Positions 37,801 to 47,277 of a stretch of DNA of 47,277 nt are shown here, piece after piece. Both the position numbers and the translations under genes were made by a program. The notes beneath the pieces were generated by a model. It had not been told where the DNA came from. It worked only from the letters and a program-made list of their open reading frames with translations, and did no database searches. The stretch spans positions 5,585 through 52,861 of the forward strand of contig BDIP01000005.1 of assembly GCA_003568945.1 (NCBI GenBank), given 5' to 3'. Every line of letters begins with the position of its first letter. Within the stretch, counting starts at the first letter, position 1. The DNA is from Kipferlia bialata (Eukaryota; Fornicata).

Positions 37801-38690
37801 TATACTTGAATCATCTGTGTTCCACAACAGCTCAATAATATATTCACCCACCTTCTCCTCTGGTCTCTGAGGGATACTGGCTGACCCTTGCCTGGAGTGA
37901 GTGGTAATCTTAGCAGGTACAAAAGGTATGTATATACACGTATATCGGATCCCCACATATACACCAGTAGTGTATACATAGATACCTTGCTGCTGTGACA
38001 TACGTTCCTCTTTAGATATAAACATGTACAGTAGCACACAATAATAGTAGTATATACGCGTATATCATTGTATTATTGTACACTATCATGCATGAACTCG
38101 GGCACGATGCCCTCTTGTGGAATTGTGTCTAAATATACAAATATATCCATTAGTATATGAGTTGGTATATAAGAATGAATAACAGTACCCTGTCCTGCAT
38201 GAACTCTGGCACGATGCTCTCTGAGTGTATTCAGTATGTATATATATATGTACAATAGCATAGGTATATATATAATACTATGCGCCTATCAGAATGTACT
38301 CCCGTACCCTGTCCTGCATGAACTCTGGCACGATGCCACCCTAGTGTATACATTGAATAATGCACTGCTACAGTAATAATACCGTACTATGTATGGATAT
38401 ATTTTTACTGGTATATATATATATACATATATGAATTGACGTACCCTGTCCTGCATGAACTCTGGCACGATGCTCTCACTCTTGCGTCTGGCAGAGTCTA
38501 GGGCAATGTCCCCATGACCACCCCTGGAGGTGAGGCATATTTATATAAAATACAATAGTAGTATATATAGCATAGTAGTATATATAGTAGTATATATAAT
38601 ATAGTTGTATATATAATAGTATATATACATATGGGAACTTATATGGGTATATACGGGATTGCATCGATGTCACCCATTGCATACTGAGTC

Positions 38691-38722
<32 letters not shown>

Positions 38723-39728
38723 TCACACACATATATATGAATTAGTATATACCTTACAGCTGTATATGCCACACTCTGTGTCTGCTTGATGGTTTTACAC
38801 AGTGTGTGGCAGTCAGACATCTCTCTCAGTAACCTGGAAGGATTAGAACAATTAATACATAAATTACATACAATATATATATACAATTAGTACATACAAT
38901 ACATACAATATATATCTCCATTGAAACTATAGTCACCGAGGATGTGGCAGAGATCTCTCTGAGTTACCTAGCCTTAGACCAGTGTCAGAAGAGAGACTAA
39001 TGACACAATATACTGCTATATACACATACATATTACTACTATATGGATATAGTTGTGCACTCAATATATATATATAGATAGATAGATATAGTATCCATTT
39101 ACCTGGTAGGTGTTCCTCTGAATCTCTCTGCTCTACGGTACATGACAGACTGAGAGTGACTGATGACACCAGGCTGAGGGTAAGAGAGGAGAGAGAGTAG
39201 GGATTAGAGTGTCAGGTGGAGTATAGAATAGAGAGAGAGAGAGAGAGAGTAAATATCAGACTTAGAGTAAGTGACACCATGTGTGCGGGAATGTTGAGTA
39301 TGATGGAAGGAAAATGTAGGGAGGGAGGCGTGAGAGGGAGAGTGACTGAAAGAGAGAGTGTTCACACGCTGAGAGTGACAGATGATATGTATTACATATA
39401 TATGTGCATATATATATGTATATATGTACATGGACACGAGAGTGACGGATGACACCAGGCTAGGAGTGGGGGAGAGGGGTGGGGAATGCATATATATACA
39501 CATATATATATTGTTATATACATATACATATACATAATGCGAGCGACATATATATGACACCTGACTGGGGGTGAGAGAGAACAGATAGTAGGGGGGGGGG
39601 ATATATATGTAAGTATACAATGAACATGCTATAGAACGACTGCTGACACCCGGGACTGGGGCAGGTGAGAGCAAGGGAAGGGAGAGGGTGTGTGAGTGTG
39701 ATTGAGCGAGAGAACATATGTGTGGCAA
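31801..39728 (-). CDS. Class I 3',5'-cyclic nucleotide phosphodiesterase with long low-complexity N-terminal part
   Basis: The catalytic domain (about 34560-31970) would hydrolyse cAMP or cGMP. It shows the family signature in order: SYHNSTHALDVMQ (34150), LLAAAAHDVEHCGVTSDLL across an intron (33770-33600), VATLEKFHCMLGLF (33460), LFETLVLATDPKV (33300), AIIRMADISNAARPFDVA (32750-32710) and VMREFFKTGDLEVWVSL (32600). The metal ligands, His of STHA, His-Asp of AHD and Asp of ADIS, are all present. The last exon reads ELWGGITSDDADILACLDSS and stops at 31801. Upstream, exons hold Ser/Pro/Glu-rich sequence (35660-36276, with repeated acidic DSESDS runs) and an Arg/Glu repeat (about 36550-36490). 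The true start is not fixed; MPHICSLAQ at 39728 is a candidate and the far N-terminal exons could be a separate gene. Introns are TA-rich and full of duplicated exon edges. Confidence 0.8.
32912..33190 (-). repeat. Three copies of an acceptor plus exon start in the phosphodiesterase gene
   Basis: The stretch containing CCATACTGGAGAACACACTC with its adjoining CTCACCCCAG-type acceptor (minus sense) is at 32912-32955, 33028-33070 and 33151-33190, separated by TA repeats. It encodes SVFSSMDDMA, the start of the real exon, which continues only from the 32912 copy. Confidence 0.85.
33606..33688 (-). repeat. Duplicate of the start of the HD-motif exon
   Basis: The true exon start CAGCTGCTGCCCACGACGTT (33606-33628, minus sense, encoding AAAHDVEHC) has a diverged copy at 33665-33688. 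That copy reads CAGCTGCTGCCCGTGTACGT and has its own preceding acceptor-like sequence. The copy loses the His-Asp codons. Confidence 0.7.
33954..34260 (-). repeat. Metal-binding exon flanked by partial copies of itself
   Basis: The exon at about 34078-34170 encodes DSGTPSYHNSTHALDVMQMV and ends MMDRLRKS. A copy of its end with donor (MHMEGVMVDRLRQS) lies at 33954-34005. A copy of its beginning (DSGTP, then diverged) lies at 34216-34260. The central copy alone is complete. Confidence 0.75.
35368..35486 (-). repeat. Duplicated exon end encoding SLMWxARIGH
   Basis: TGCCCTATCC followed by a near-identical 30 bases occurs at 35368-35411 and again at 35446-35486. In minus sense the copies encode SLMWSARIGHF and SLMWPARIGHI. 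Confidence 0.75.
35489..35658 (-). repeat. 85-base tandem duplication spanning exon end, donor and intron
   Basis: GATGTATATCATAACTAATA begins a unit at 35489-35570 that recurs almost unchanged at 35575-35658. Each unit holds an exon end (SQTQTS...QTE in minus sense), a GTATAC donor and the following intron bases, so it looks like a very recent head-to-tail duplication. Confidence 0.85.
38081..38476 (-). repeat. Four tandem copies of an exon end encoding IVPEFMQDR
   Basis: The sequence CTGCATGAACTCTGGCACGA and flanks occurs at 38186-38221, 38304-38338 and 38442-38476, and in a more diverged form at 38081-38113. Spacing is about 105-137 bases. In minus sense each encodes (S/G)IVPEFMQDR and abuts a GT donor. 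Only the 38442 copy is joined to a longer open exon (GGHGDIALDSARRKSES upstream). Confidence 0.85.
38690..38725. repeat. TA microsatellite
   Basis: Nearly pure alternating TA/CA sequence within an intron of the phosphodiesterase gene. Similar tracts are scattered through 32.9-39.6 kb. Confidence 0.7.
39149..39680 (-). repeat. Four or five diverged copies of an exon edge around GTGTCATCxGTCACTCTC
   Basis: The segment GAGTGACTGATGACACCAGG (39149-39180) recurs at 39367-39390 and 39435-39480, and more weakly at 39554-39580 and 39635-39680. In minus sense it encodes SLVSSVTLS-like peptide and includes a CTCACCCC or CAGCCTG boundary. The copies are separated by TA and GA tracts. Confidence 0.65.
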
Positions 39729-39800
39729 TATCAGGAAGGCTGGTAAGGGATGGGTGCACGAGGGAGGATGGGGAAGAGAGAGAGAAAGGGGGGGGGGGGG
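39591..39800. repeat. Two poly-G runs
   Basis: Ten G at 39591-39600 and about 13 G at 39788-39800, flanking GA-rich sequence near the presumed 5' end of the phosphodiesterase gene. Run lengths may be unreliable in the assembly. Confidence 0.6.
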
Positions 39801-40709
39801 CTCTGACTGCTTAGAAGCAGATTACAAATGGGAGAGAATTGCTTAATACACCGTCACGTATGGAACGTATTGGACCAAGTTCAGAGTATGAAATGACAAA
39901 GAAAGGATGATATGGTGACTCCAAATGAATACGGAACCTAACTATACCAACATGTGTTACCCACACTCTGGACACTACCTTGAAGGCCCCACATGTACCA
40001 AAGAGTGTACCACTCTGAACGGCGTCATAGAGACTGAGGGTCAGGGTTATGAGCCTATATGTACCATATCTACAGTGACGCATAAGCTTATGAAACAATG
40101 TTGCGTATTGTCCGTGATAGATGGTAGTGGAGCAGATCTATGAGTGTACCTCTCTATGCGCCCTCTTCCCCCACAGCTCTCAGTCAAGGAGGGGGAGAGT
40201 AGAATGGTCTCTGGAGTGAGAGGCAGAGAAGGAGAGTGACACCGCGAGATACAGCCGCAGCACCTAGGAGAAGGAGCATATCCTCTCTTGACCCCTCTAC
40301 ACCGGTCGGAGGGGGCTCGGGGTTGCTGCCTGCCTCACAAACTGTCGCCTTGCACCTACTCATGCCTCTTGGCAGTCAGTATAGTAAGGTCTGCAGAGGT
40401 GTATGCCTCCATTTGGTCCCATCGTTCGTTGACGTACTGTATAGAGGGCTCCCGTTGACTGTCGAGACCATGCGCCGTTGCACAAACGGGCAGCTACACC
40501 CTCAATACTAGTTATTGCATATGTTGATGGCCTCACTGAATCTACTAGAGATACGGTGTTACTATCCATAGAGGCTCTCACTATACTAGTGGATTAGTAG
40601 GCCCGTTGGTGTCCTCTTCTCAGCCTCTTATCGCAACCTCAAGACCACGCTATAGAGGATATATTAGAGCAAACAGCCCCACTGAACGCATCATCAAAAC
40701 AGGAGTATT
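39801..40709. other. Intergenic between phosphodiesterase and gene B, with two unassigned open stretches
   Basis: This should contain the divergent promoters of the phosphodiesterase (-) and gene B (+). A 72-codon plus frame at 39925-40143 is Cys-rich (MCYPHSGHYLEGPTCTKECT) and a 91-codon plus frame spans 40236-40511. Neither has clear splice partners or a paralogue in the window, so I do not call them genes. Confidence 0.35.
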
Positions 40710-41997
40710 ATGGGACCTCCAAGGTACAACTTCAGAGTGTATAAGCGATATTTGAGTAACTATAATACTTCTCTTAACCCTGGAGCCACAATTCCTCTGT
40801 ATCCCTGTTCTTGTCCTTGGAGATACATTCTCTATATGTATGATATGCAATACATACTATGCATTATGTAGGACTTACAGCTGACTTCCCACTTCAGTCC
40901 CTTCCCAAACTTTGAGGAACTTTTGCAAGTAGCGTTACTCCATGCTAAGCGGCTGTGGATAGAAGTAGCCGTCGAGGATGCTGTTCCAGCTGCACTTGAC
41001 AAGGCTACACGTGAATCAATTATCATCAAGCTGGTAGCTCAGGTTCCACTAACTGAGGAGGTATGTACTTCTATTTACTGTGTTTCTCTATGGGTTAGCA
41101 CGTTATCCCACACTCTCATTGAAAGAGTCTCTTGTGTCATGTATTTCTGTCAACAGACTGATAATTGCAGTACACATTTCTAATCAAATCACTATGAACT
41201 GAGATTATATGTATGTACTCATATTTAGGAAGTAGTACTCTTTGGTGGGTTCACCTATGGTACTAGTCTATCAGTGGCCAATGAACATGTACGAAAGGGG
41301 TTTCTCGAACCCATGGACTATCTCACTAAGACACTGCGGAAGACCCCCATTGTGCTCGCTTGCATAGTCAAACGGAACCCTAGTTGGTTTGAAAGGTACA
41401 GTGTACAATGACCCACCATCGGGTGTATTGAGTGGTCATTCCACTGAGGAATAGGGAATCCCTGAACTCTGTTTATGTGTATCAAATAGTGCTTCACAGT
41501 GTATACCTTATGTCAGGTACAACGTCAACGGCGTACCAGAGGTAAGGCCATCAGATGCATTGTTGTATGAACCTTACAAGTGTCTCTTTGAGAGAGATGC
41601 CCATGAAGTGAAGGTTGCCGCCATGCAAAAAGCCAAGAGAAAGAGGCTGAAGAACAAGGAGAAGAAGAGACGTCGTCGAGAGCGAGAGCTGTTTCAGAAG
41701 GCAGTTCTGGAAGAAGCTGCCAGTTATGGGGTATCCCTTGACAGTACTGATATGAGTGCGGTTCGTCCCAGTGTAATCAGTCAGCCCATTACTCTACAGC
41801 GTGCTCCATCGTATACCGGTAGGGTAGGGCGTGAGACACACTCCACTATGGCACATGCCCAACCAGATTGGGAAGGTGGGTCTGCGTTCGGTGGTAGACT
41901 GAGGTACAAGGATGGATCATGGCACAACCCCACCCCACTAAGTGAGAGTATGGAGAGAGTGGCCAGGGTGAGAGAGGCATTCTTTCCACGCAAGTGA
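40710..41997 (+). CDS. Gene B: unknown basic protein, paralogue of gene A at 19046-20285
   Basis: Four exons: 40710-40723, 40898-41060, 41229-41395 and 41517-41997 (TGA), about 275 residues. The first exon is only 14 bases (MGPP plus two bases of a Ser codon) and was found by matching the equally short first exon of gene A. Exon 2 reads FPNFEELLQVALLHAKRLWI and AALDKATRESIIIKLVAQVP. Exon 3 contains KGFLEPMDYLTKTLRKTPIV. Exon 4 holds the basic helix (KAKRKRLKNKEKKRRRRERE) and the conserved C-terminal block with ITLQRAPSYTGRVGRETHST and GGRLRYKDGSWHNP. Same architecture and intron positions as gene A. Function not recognised; the basic helix followed by a conserved Gly/Arg-rich tail may bind nucleic acid or a partner protein. 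Confidence 0.8.
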
Positions 41998-42923
41998 GGG
42001 AGAGGTGGTCAGAGGTATCAAATGGAGAACAATGTGTCATTCTATGGCATTGGTTACCAGCGATAGGTCATGTAACCCACTCACTACTAGGTAATGACTC
42101 AAAGCAAAATCGTTGCCACAATTACAATACATCATTTATCACAATACATTCCCGGAAACAATTGTACACATTCCTGGGGCATTATTCGCCAATAGGGTAT
42201 CCCCATGTCGCTCACTTGTCTCTCAAACCCTTCTGTTTAACGCGAAGAGTCAAGTACCAAGCACAGCTCTTGGGTGTCTCTAGTGTCCTAGGTGTATAGG
42301 GAGCCTCTACTTCTCAGGCTCCTTGACTCCCCACCCAGCATCTATCAACACAGGGGTGCCGATAACACGGACCTATGGATAAGGGTGCATATATACATAC
42401 ACAGCACGTTCATAAGTAGAGATAGCGAGGGAGAGAGAGAGAGAGATAGGGACCTTTCTAGCTGGTACTACTACTGCCTGTCTAGCCAGTCTGGCCATGA
42501 CACCTGAGGGTGATTGAGGGATACACAAAAGACACTCTATATATCTCTTGTTCCAGGTAGACAGAGAGACATCCTGCGTCACCGATGAGGGGTCACTCTC
42601 AGCTACATCTCTGTTGCCAGAAGGTTCACCTTGTTAGTCTCTGGTTACCCAAGTGCAGATGGGGACAGGAGTGTGGTCGGAGAGTTCGACTTCTCAATGC
42701 TGATATGCATACGGTCTAGTTACTGTTGCTGGTTGGTGTTGGCTACACCGTGTAGCTGCATCTAGATCAATTGTTTCCAGCATAAATTCCATACTTTACG
42801 AAGCGAAAAGCACTATGGACACTAGTTGGCTTCATAAGTGAAAAATAGTACATAAATGACTATATGAAATGACTATTTATAGCTCTGTCAGAAATTACCC
42901 TCTGGCCAAATAAAGGAGGTGGT
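41998..42923. other. Convergent intergenic region with a possible exon remnant
   Basis: This lies between the ends of gene B (+) and the large minus-strand gene. Minus sense around 42640-42420 stays open for about 60 codons (SDPSSVTQDVSLSTWNKR, then VMARLARQAVVVPARK near a GT donor), which looks exon-like, but I could not link it to a start or stop. A GA tract lies near 42430-42445. Nothing else recognised. Confidence 0.35.
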
Positions 42924-45900
42924 TCAGTTGTTCTGCTGATCAGTCCAGAACTGCCATCTCAGGGACACGACGCCTTCTAGACAGGTCATGAGTGTGATAG
43001 AGCCACGAACTGCGCGTCCAAGAGTAGCAGCACCACTGTCATCGTGTGTCACTGACTCTCCTGACACTGAGACCTGGCAAGCATCAGCTGCGTCAGACAT
43101 TGTGGCAGTGAGTAATAGAGACACGAGCTTGTGGAAGCTGTCGCTGATGGAGTCAGCCAGGGGGACGTAGGGAGGTGGCCCTCCATTATAGTCCCTCATC
43201 ATCCTCGCTTTCGGTATGCGAAGCCACATCTCATCCTCTATGGCGCCTACGCTGTTCAAAATGAGACTTTCCAATATACAAATGTTGGAACTCAGCCAGT
43301 GTACGATCCCAGACCTAGCAGGAGAATGTGTGGGCCAAGACAGAATGCCAATGAGCCATGTCATGGTCGCACTCCAAATGTCACTCAAATCGAGTTCGGT
43401 GCCCATTTGGTTGTTGTGAACGCGTCTTGGGAGGGCTGAAAACTCCAACAAGGTCAGCAGCACTCCGTGGTTGCAGAAAAGACCAAGGGCGGGGGAGTGA
43501 TGAGTCTCCCCGTAAAGAGACTGATCCCAACAGTTTCTGAATATCTTCACCAGACACTTGGACAGTGTTTGAGCAAGAGCACAGTCTGCCATGCTAACGG
43601 TACCCCCTGTCTTCACTCTCTCAATACCCTGCTGGAGAAGACCATGGATAGAGGCGAGGAATGGGGCCTTTGTAAAGGTCATGGCGTCATCAATGATAGT
43701 CACTGTCTCATCCTCAATGAGGTCCCAGGCCAGAGAGTCTTGTAGCTTGTCCGACCCTGCTAGTTAGACTTTCAAGCTCTATGGTAGAGTAGGGACTCCC
43801 AACTTGAGAATCATGATTATGTACTGCATCGAAAATATTCAAGTACCATGCAGTTATGAAGTATTAATCTACGATGACTGACCTAGTATGGCAGCCTCTC
43901 TAATGTAGAGGTCATTGATGGCCTTGTCCACAGTCTGGAACTCGGAGTCAGACAGGCATATTAAGCACTCAGGGTACTTGGACTCCCTGCAGAAATCTCT
44001 GAGATCCAGGGAGAGCCACCGTGTTTCAAAGTTTTCTGCTCTGCCGTCAGGTAAACTACATGACCCTCTCTCCCCTTTAGTCATGAACAAGATGTCAAAG
44101 AGCATTGAAGTGTATCCTACCTCTGGAATATCTGAATGCGTTCAGCTAGTGATAAGTGAAGGTCGATGTCGGACTCCATTCTGGTGGGGAACGTTGTCTG
44201 AGTGACCCTGACGTTAGTAATGCTACAGGTGGTAGAACTATAATGATACTTCAATTATATAACGCGACAACTATTACAGTTATCCATCAAGAATTATTGT
44301 ATACAATTCTAGTTCACCAGTACCTAGCGGCGTCTAATGGCCGCAAAGCGGACAACAAGTCATTTTCCCTACAATTGAGCTTCCTGAGAAAGTGTAGAAA
44401 TTCCTGGTCAGCCTGTATCCAGTCACGGAACCTCCTATGCCGTGTCAGTAGACATAGAGACGTCACAGCCGCATATGCTCCCCTGTCAACGCAACTGCTC
44501 ACTCTCACCCCCAAGGACGACTGGAGTCCAGTTGAATTGTATCTCAAGTGCAGAAGCGTCTTCATGATGTCCAGCAGTCCTTCCTCCAATAGAACTTGGC
44601 AGCATGACAGTGGAACATAGTCTGTAGTGTACACATCGCTATTCTCCGGCCTGTAGATAGGAACTACACCGCGTCCTCTCCCAAACCTCTTCACCATGCA
44701 CGTAGATATATCTGTCTCGACAATGAGTGACGCCACTTCCATAAAGAGACCCAACCGGTCATAATCAGGATCTACAGACCCCTCTAAGGTAATGTGTTTC
44801 TTCATGTGGAGGATGAGGGAGTCCACAACACCGGGTGATAGGCATATTCTGAAAATGGAGGTCGACGACAACCGCCCTAGTGGCTTATCATACGCCACCA
44901 CAACATGCGACAACGCATCACGGTGACTGGAGGCAAGTGCTGCCTCTAGAACTTTAGCCCACTGACTCTGTCGGGACTCAAGATGGAAGGGAGAGGGACG
45001 ATGCGTCTTCGTCTTGGCAGACAAAATCAATGCTTGTTTCACGGATCTCCCTCGGGTGTACATCAGACACATGTCCATGTAAGGTGCCGGCACTCCGATT
45101 GCACGTGTGAGTCGCATGGTTAAGGGCACTGACAGACTATGTACTGCATTGGAGGGAACAAGGGAGCCAGGCCATCCACGTACTGCCAGTATACACAACA
45201 GCCTCATAGTGGGGTTGTTATCGACACATACGCATAGCAGTGGCACCTGAGGGACCATACAAAACAGGAAGAAATCGCTGTCACACAATGTACTAGCCAG
45301 GCTGTACTCGAGGTCCATACGCTGAGAAAGGGTCAGCTGGGTGTGGCATGTCCTGCAGGGACATGTTATTAAGGACAGAAGACATTTGCACACCATGGTA
45401 GACCCCTCTGTCACATTGAAATGGTCTAAGGTATCACGGAAACACCGGCTTGAGGAGAAGGCGAGTACGGCCTCAAGAACCTGCTTGTCAGTGCATCTGT
45501 ATCGATAACCTCACGGCTACCAGTCAATTGTATAGATTGTATCTAAGCTAGACGTAATGTACAGAATTGTAGTGAGAACGTTGAAAGAAACAGGTATATA
45601 GTATTCTACTATACAGCATCCCACCTCTTCTGTCTCTGTTGGAGAGAGAGAGCACGGGAAGTATTCCATTGTAGCTCCATCCCTAGGAGAGAGTCTGGAC
45701 TGAGTCAGTCGAAGGGCACCAAGACACCCTTCTCTCGATAGTTTTGCCAGGCTCCCTATTCCCTGAGTTAGATACGGTGGTGTTCACTTGGATATAAGAA
45801 ATGTCATGGATCAATAAACTCTGCGTCCCTTCCACATTGAGGGTATGGACGCTAGAAGGTCCCTACACACTCTCTGGGAACCAGAATCCACGTCACGAGT

Positions 45901-46668
45901 ACACTCAAGGGCATCCCCTACATTGGGTAAGGGGGACGCCCTCCCTCCTGGGACCAAAGTGGCCTTCCTGGCTAGCGATTGTGACTTCTTCTCTGTCCAA
46001 TGACGCATCTCACACGCATACTGAGGAGTGAGGCATATGAATAGTAGTGAGGAACATATGGATACTACGAGTGGATAGTACGACATCATCATGACCACAT
46101 CACCCAGCAGGGATACTATGTAGAGTATGAATATGTATGTATTGAAGTTAATGCAGACACAGTCACGTACCAGCCCAGTCAGTACCCGATCCACCCCCGC
46201 AAGCACTCTTAGTACCCCCACAGTGACCTGACTGGCATCACTGCCCCAGTGCAGTCTGGGTTCCCCCAACCGGGTGGAAAGCACACCCAGGAGGCCACTG
46301 TCATCTACAACACTGAGTGCTTCCCTGAGCCGCTGGCGCAGGGCAAGGCCAGTCACTGTGTCCCCATCTACACTACGACTCTGAGTGGTGCCAACAGCGG
46401 GTGTGTATGCCTCAACCTGCACAGCAAACTCAGTGGTCGCACTGAGTAGCAGTGAGAGACTGCTGGGACCAGTTGAAGCAGACTCTCTTGACAGTGTTGG
46501 CCAAGTAGAGGGTGTGTAGTTGGACATACACTCCCTTATGACTGAGAGAGAGTCCCGCAGTGACCTCAGCTGTGCATCTGGAGCTGTATCCACACTGCAG
46601 AGAGAGGAGTCAGCGACAGGCCAACCGGCCATTGTGGGGGACTCAGTCTCTCTCTCTCCTGGACACAT
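42924..46668 (-). CDS. Large protein with helical-repeat character, family not recognised
   Basis: Six or seven exons give about 1,050 residues. ATG 46668 (alternative MAGWPVADSS at 46632) opens an exon rich in short Leu/Ser helices, such as LALRQRLREALSVVDDSGLL. The chain continues through 46025-45880, then 45790-45620 (GIGSLAKLSREGCLGALRLT). A long exon follows (about 45490-44330, VLEAVLAFSSSRCF to LRPLDAAR), then 44205-44120, 44105-43885 (CRESKYPECLICLSDSEF) and 43760-42924 (LLQQGIERVKTGGTVSMADC to WQFWTDQQNN). The stacked Leu-rich helices resemble ARM/HEAT proteins, which hold partners together; this is an impression, not a domain match. The join near 45880 is the weak point: read straight on, the frame stops at 45811, whereas a GTGTGT donor and a CTAACTCAG acceptor continue it. 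Two separate genes are therefore possible. Confidence 0.6.
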
Positions 46669-46682
46669 CTGTCCCAGTAGGG

Positions 46683-46991
46683 ATGGAATTTAGCGACATT
46701 TTTCCAATGTCGCCGACGTTGCGCAACGTCGCGCGACGTCGGGGGGCCGACTTTTTGGCTACACCCCAGTTTTTGATTTGGCCAAAAATCCTCGGTTTTC
46801 TAGACCCCTATACGGGGCCAGCCATGGATATGAAAGGCAAACACACAGTGACAGCTGGAGAGATTAAGCCTTCTATAGTCACCATAGGTAGGCCAATCTC
46901 ACAAGTAGAACACCTACTTTCCCGCTATGTTCTTATTGGTTGTATAAAGGACACATCTATGAGTTATCATACCCTGTGCAGTCTGTGTTAG
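46683..46991 (+). CDS. Unspliced open frame of 102 codons, doubtful
   Basis: ATG 46683 opens a frame reading MEFSDIFPMSPTLRNVARRR and, later, FLATPQFLIWPKILGFLDPY, to TAG at 46991 without any intron signal, unlike all convincing genes here. It starts 15 bases from the divergent minus-strand start codon and covers a GC-rich palindrome and a hairpin. It may be a piece of a dispersed element or a chance frame. Confidence 0.3.
   Translation: MEFSDIFPMSPTLRNVARRRGADFLATPQFLIWPKILGFLDPYTGPAMDMKGKHTVTAGEIKPSIVTIGRPISQVEHLLSRYVLIGCIKDTSMSYHTLCSLC
46714..46731. repeat. GC-rich perfect palindrome
   Basis: CGACGTTGCGCAACGTCG is an exact 18-base palindrome within a CG-dense stretch (46711-46750), an outlier in a CpG-poor neighbourhood. 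It lies about 50 bases upstream of the minus-strand start at 46668. Confidence 0.75.
46750..46792. repeat. Inverted repeat around TTTTTGGC/GCCAAAAA
   Basis: GACTTTTTGGC and GCCAAAAATC form the arms of a stem with a loop of about 20 bases. It directly follows the CG-rich palindrome. Confidence 0.6.
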
Positions 46992-47277
46992 CAATGTGAT
47001 ATGTATGGTACTGGTATCGGTACCAGTACCGATTCCCTTAATATGCAATGTAGGTGCTATACAGTGGGCATTGCATTCTCATATGTCGTCTATGTATATA
47101 CATGTCCCCCCCTAACTATTCACCTATCCCTCCATGTCTCGTACCCTGTACCTATACTTCTCCACTCTCTTACCGTATGTACCAGACGCATCCCTTACAA
47201 CATGATATTTAGTGTTCAAGTGTATGTATGCATGTCTCATTCTCCCCCCCCCCCCCCCCCCCCCCTCCTGCTCCCCC
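46992..47277. other. Non-coding window end with hairpin and poly-C run
   Basis: A perfect 10-base inverted repeat with a TCGG loop lies at 47007-47030 (GGTACTGGTA and TACCAGTACC). A pyrimidine-rich stretch follows, ending in 22 C at 47244-47265, most likely the ragged end of an assembled contig. No gene seen. Confidence 0.5.

Noticed and set aside
38081-38476. CRISPR-like array of regularly spaced repeats
   Set aside because: The repeats are coding exon ends with splice donors, the spacers are TA-rich and unequal, and the host is eukaryotic.
44156-44620. 154-codon plus-strand open frame
   Set aside because: It overlaps the long exon of the minus-strand gene at 42924-46668, which has a much longer frame and matching splice sites.
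47244-47265. Poly-C run as a telomere-like or regulatory tract
   Set aside because: It lies at the very end of the window without a repeated telomere unit; a contig-end sequencing artefact is more likely.
1-47277. tRNA, rRNA or other RNA genes
   Set aside because: I looked for tRNA B-box sequence and rRNA-like conserved stretches on both strands and saw none that I could fold convincingly.

Overview
This window is nuclear DNA from an intron-dense microbial eukaryote. Nearly every gene is cut into exons of 50-200 bases by introns with GTATGT-like donors. The acceptors have a CTRAC branch-point motif only a few bases from the AG (for example CTGACCCCAG, CTAACACCAG). This fused branch-point/acceptor is typical of metamonads such as Giardia and Trichomonas. 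Together with the high intron density it suggests an intron-rich fornicate of the Kipferlia kind; that assignment is inference. TAA, TAG and TGA all act as stops. I assembled exons by eye from reading frame, splice motifs and paralogue comparison, so many edges may be off by a few codons.

Layout. 3-1281 (+): 3' end of an unrecognised gene with duplicated exon edges. 2246-8734 (+) and 8954-13371 (-): a tail-to-tail pair of paralogous membrane proteins. 13820-18692 (+): another multi-exon membrane protein. 19046-20285 (-): gene A, paralogue of gene B at 40710-41997 (+). 20953-21435 (-): a decayed copy of the 90-residue gene at 30933-31446 (+). 21738-30751 (-): a two-cassette transmembrane class III adenylyl cyclase. 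31801-about 39728 (-): a class I cyclic nucleotide phosphodiesterase with a long low-complexity N-terminal part. 42924-46668 (-): a large helical-repeat-like protein. The window ends in a GC-rich palindrome, a hairpin and a poly-C run.

The clearest biology is the cAMP module. A cyclase (TM bundle, catalytic domain, TM bundle, catalytic domain) lies next to a phosphodiesterase on the same strand. In the cyclase the division of labour between the two catalytic domains is reversed relative to animal enzymes. The first domain carries the transition-state Asn/Arg and the ATP-selecting Lys/Asp. The second carries the two metal-binding Asp. This order is otherwise known from ciliate and apicomplexan guanylyl cyclases, yet here the residues point to ATP.

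The second theme is structural. In gene 1, gene 3 and above all the phosphodiesterase gene, exon ends with their splice sites are repeated two to five times inside the neighbouring introns, separated by TA-rich sequence. Local tandem duplication appears to be generating introns or alternative exons. Three sets of inverted paralogues add to the picture of a duplication-prone region.
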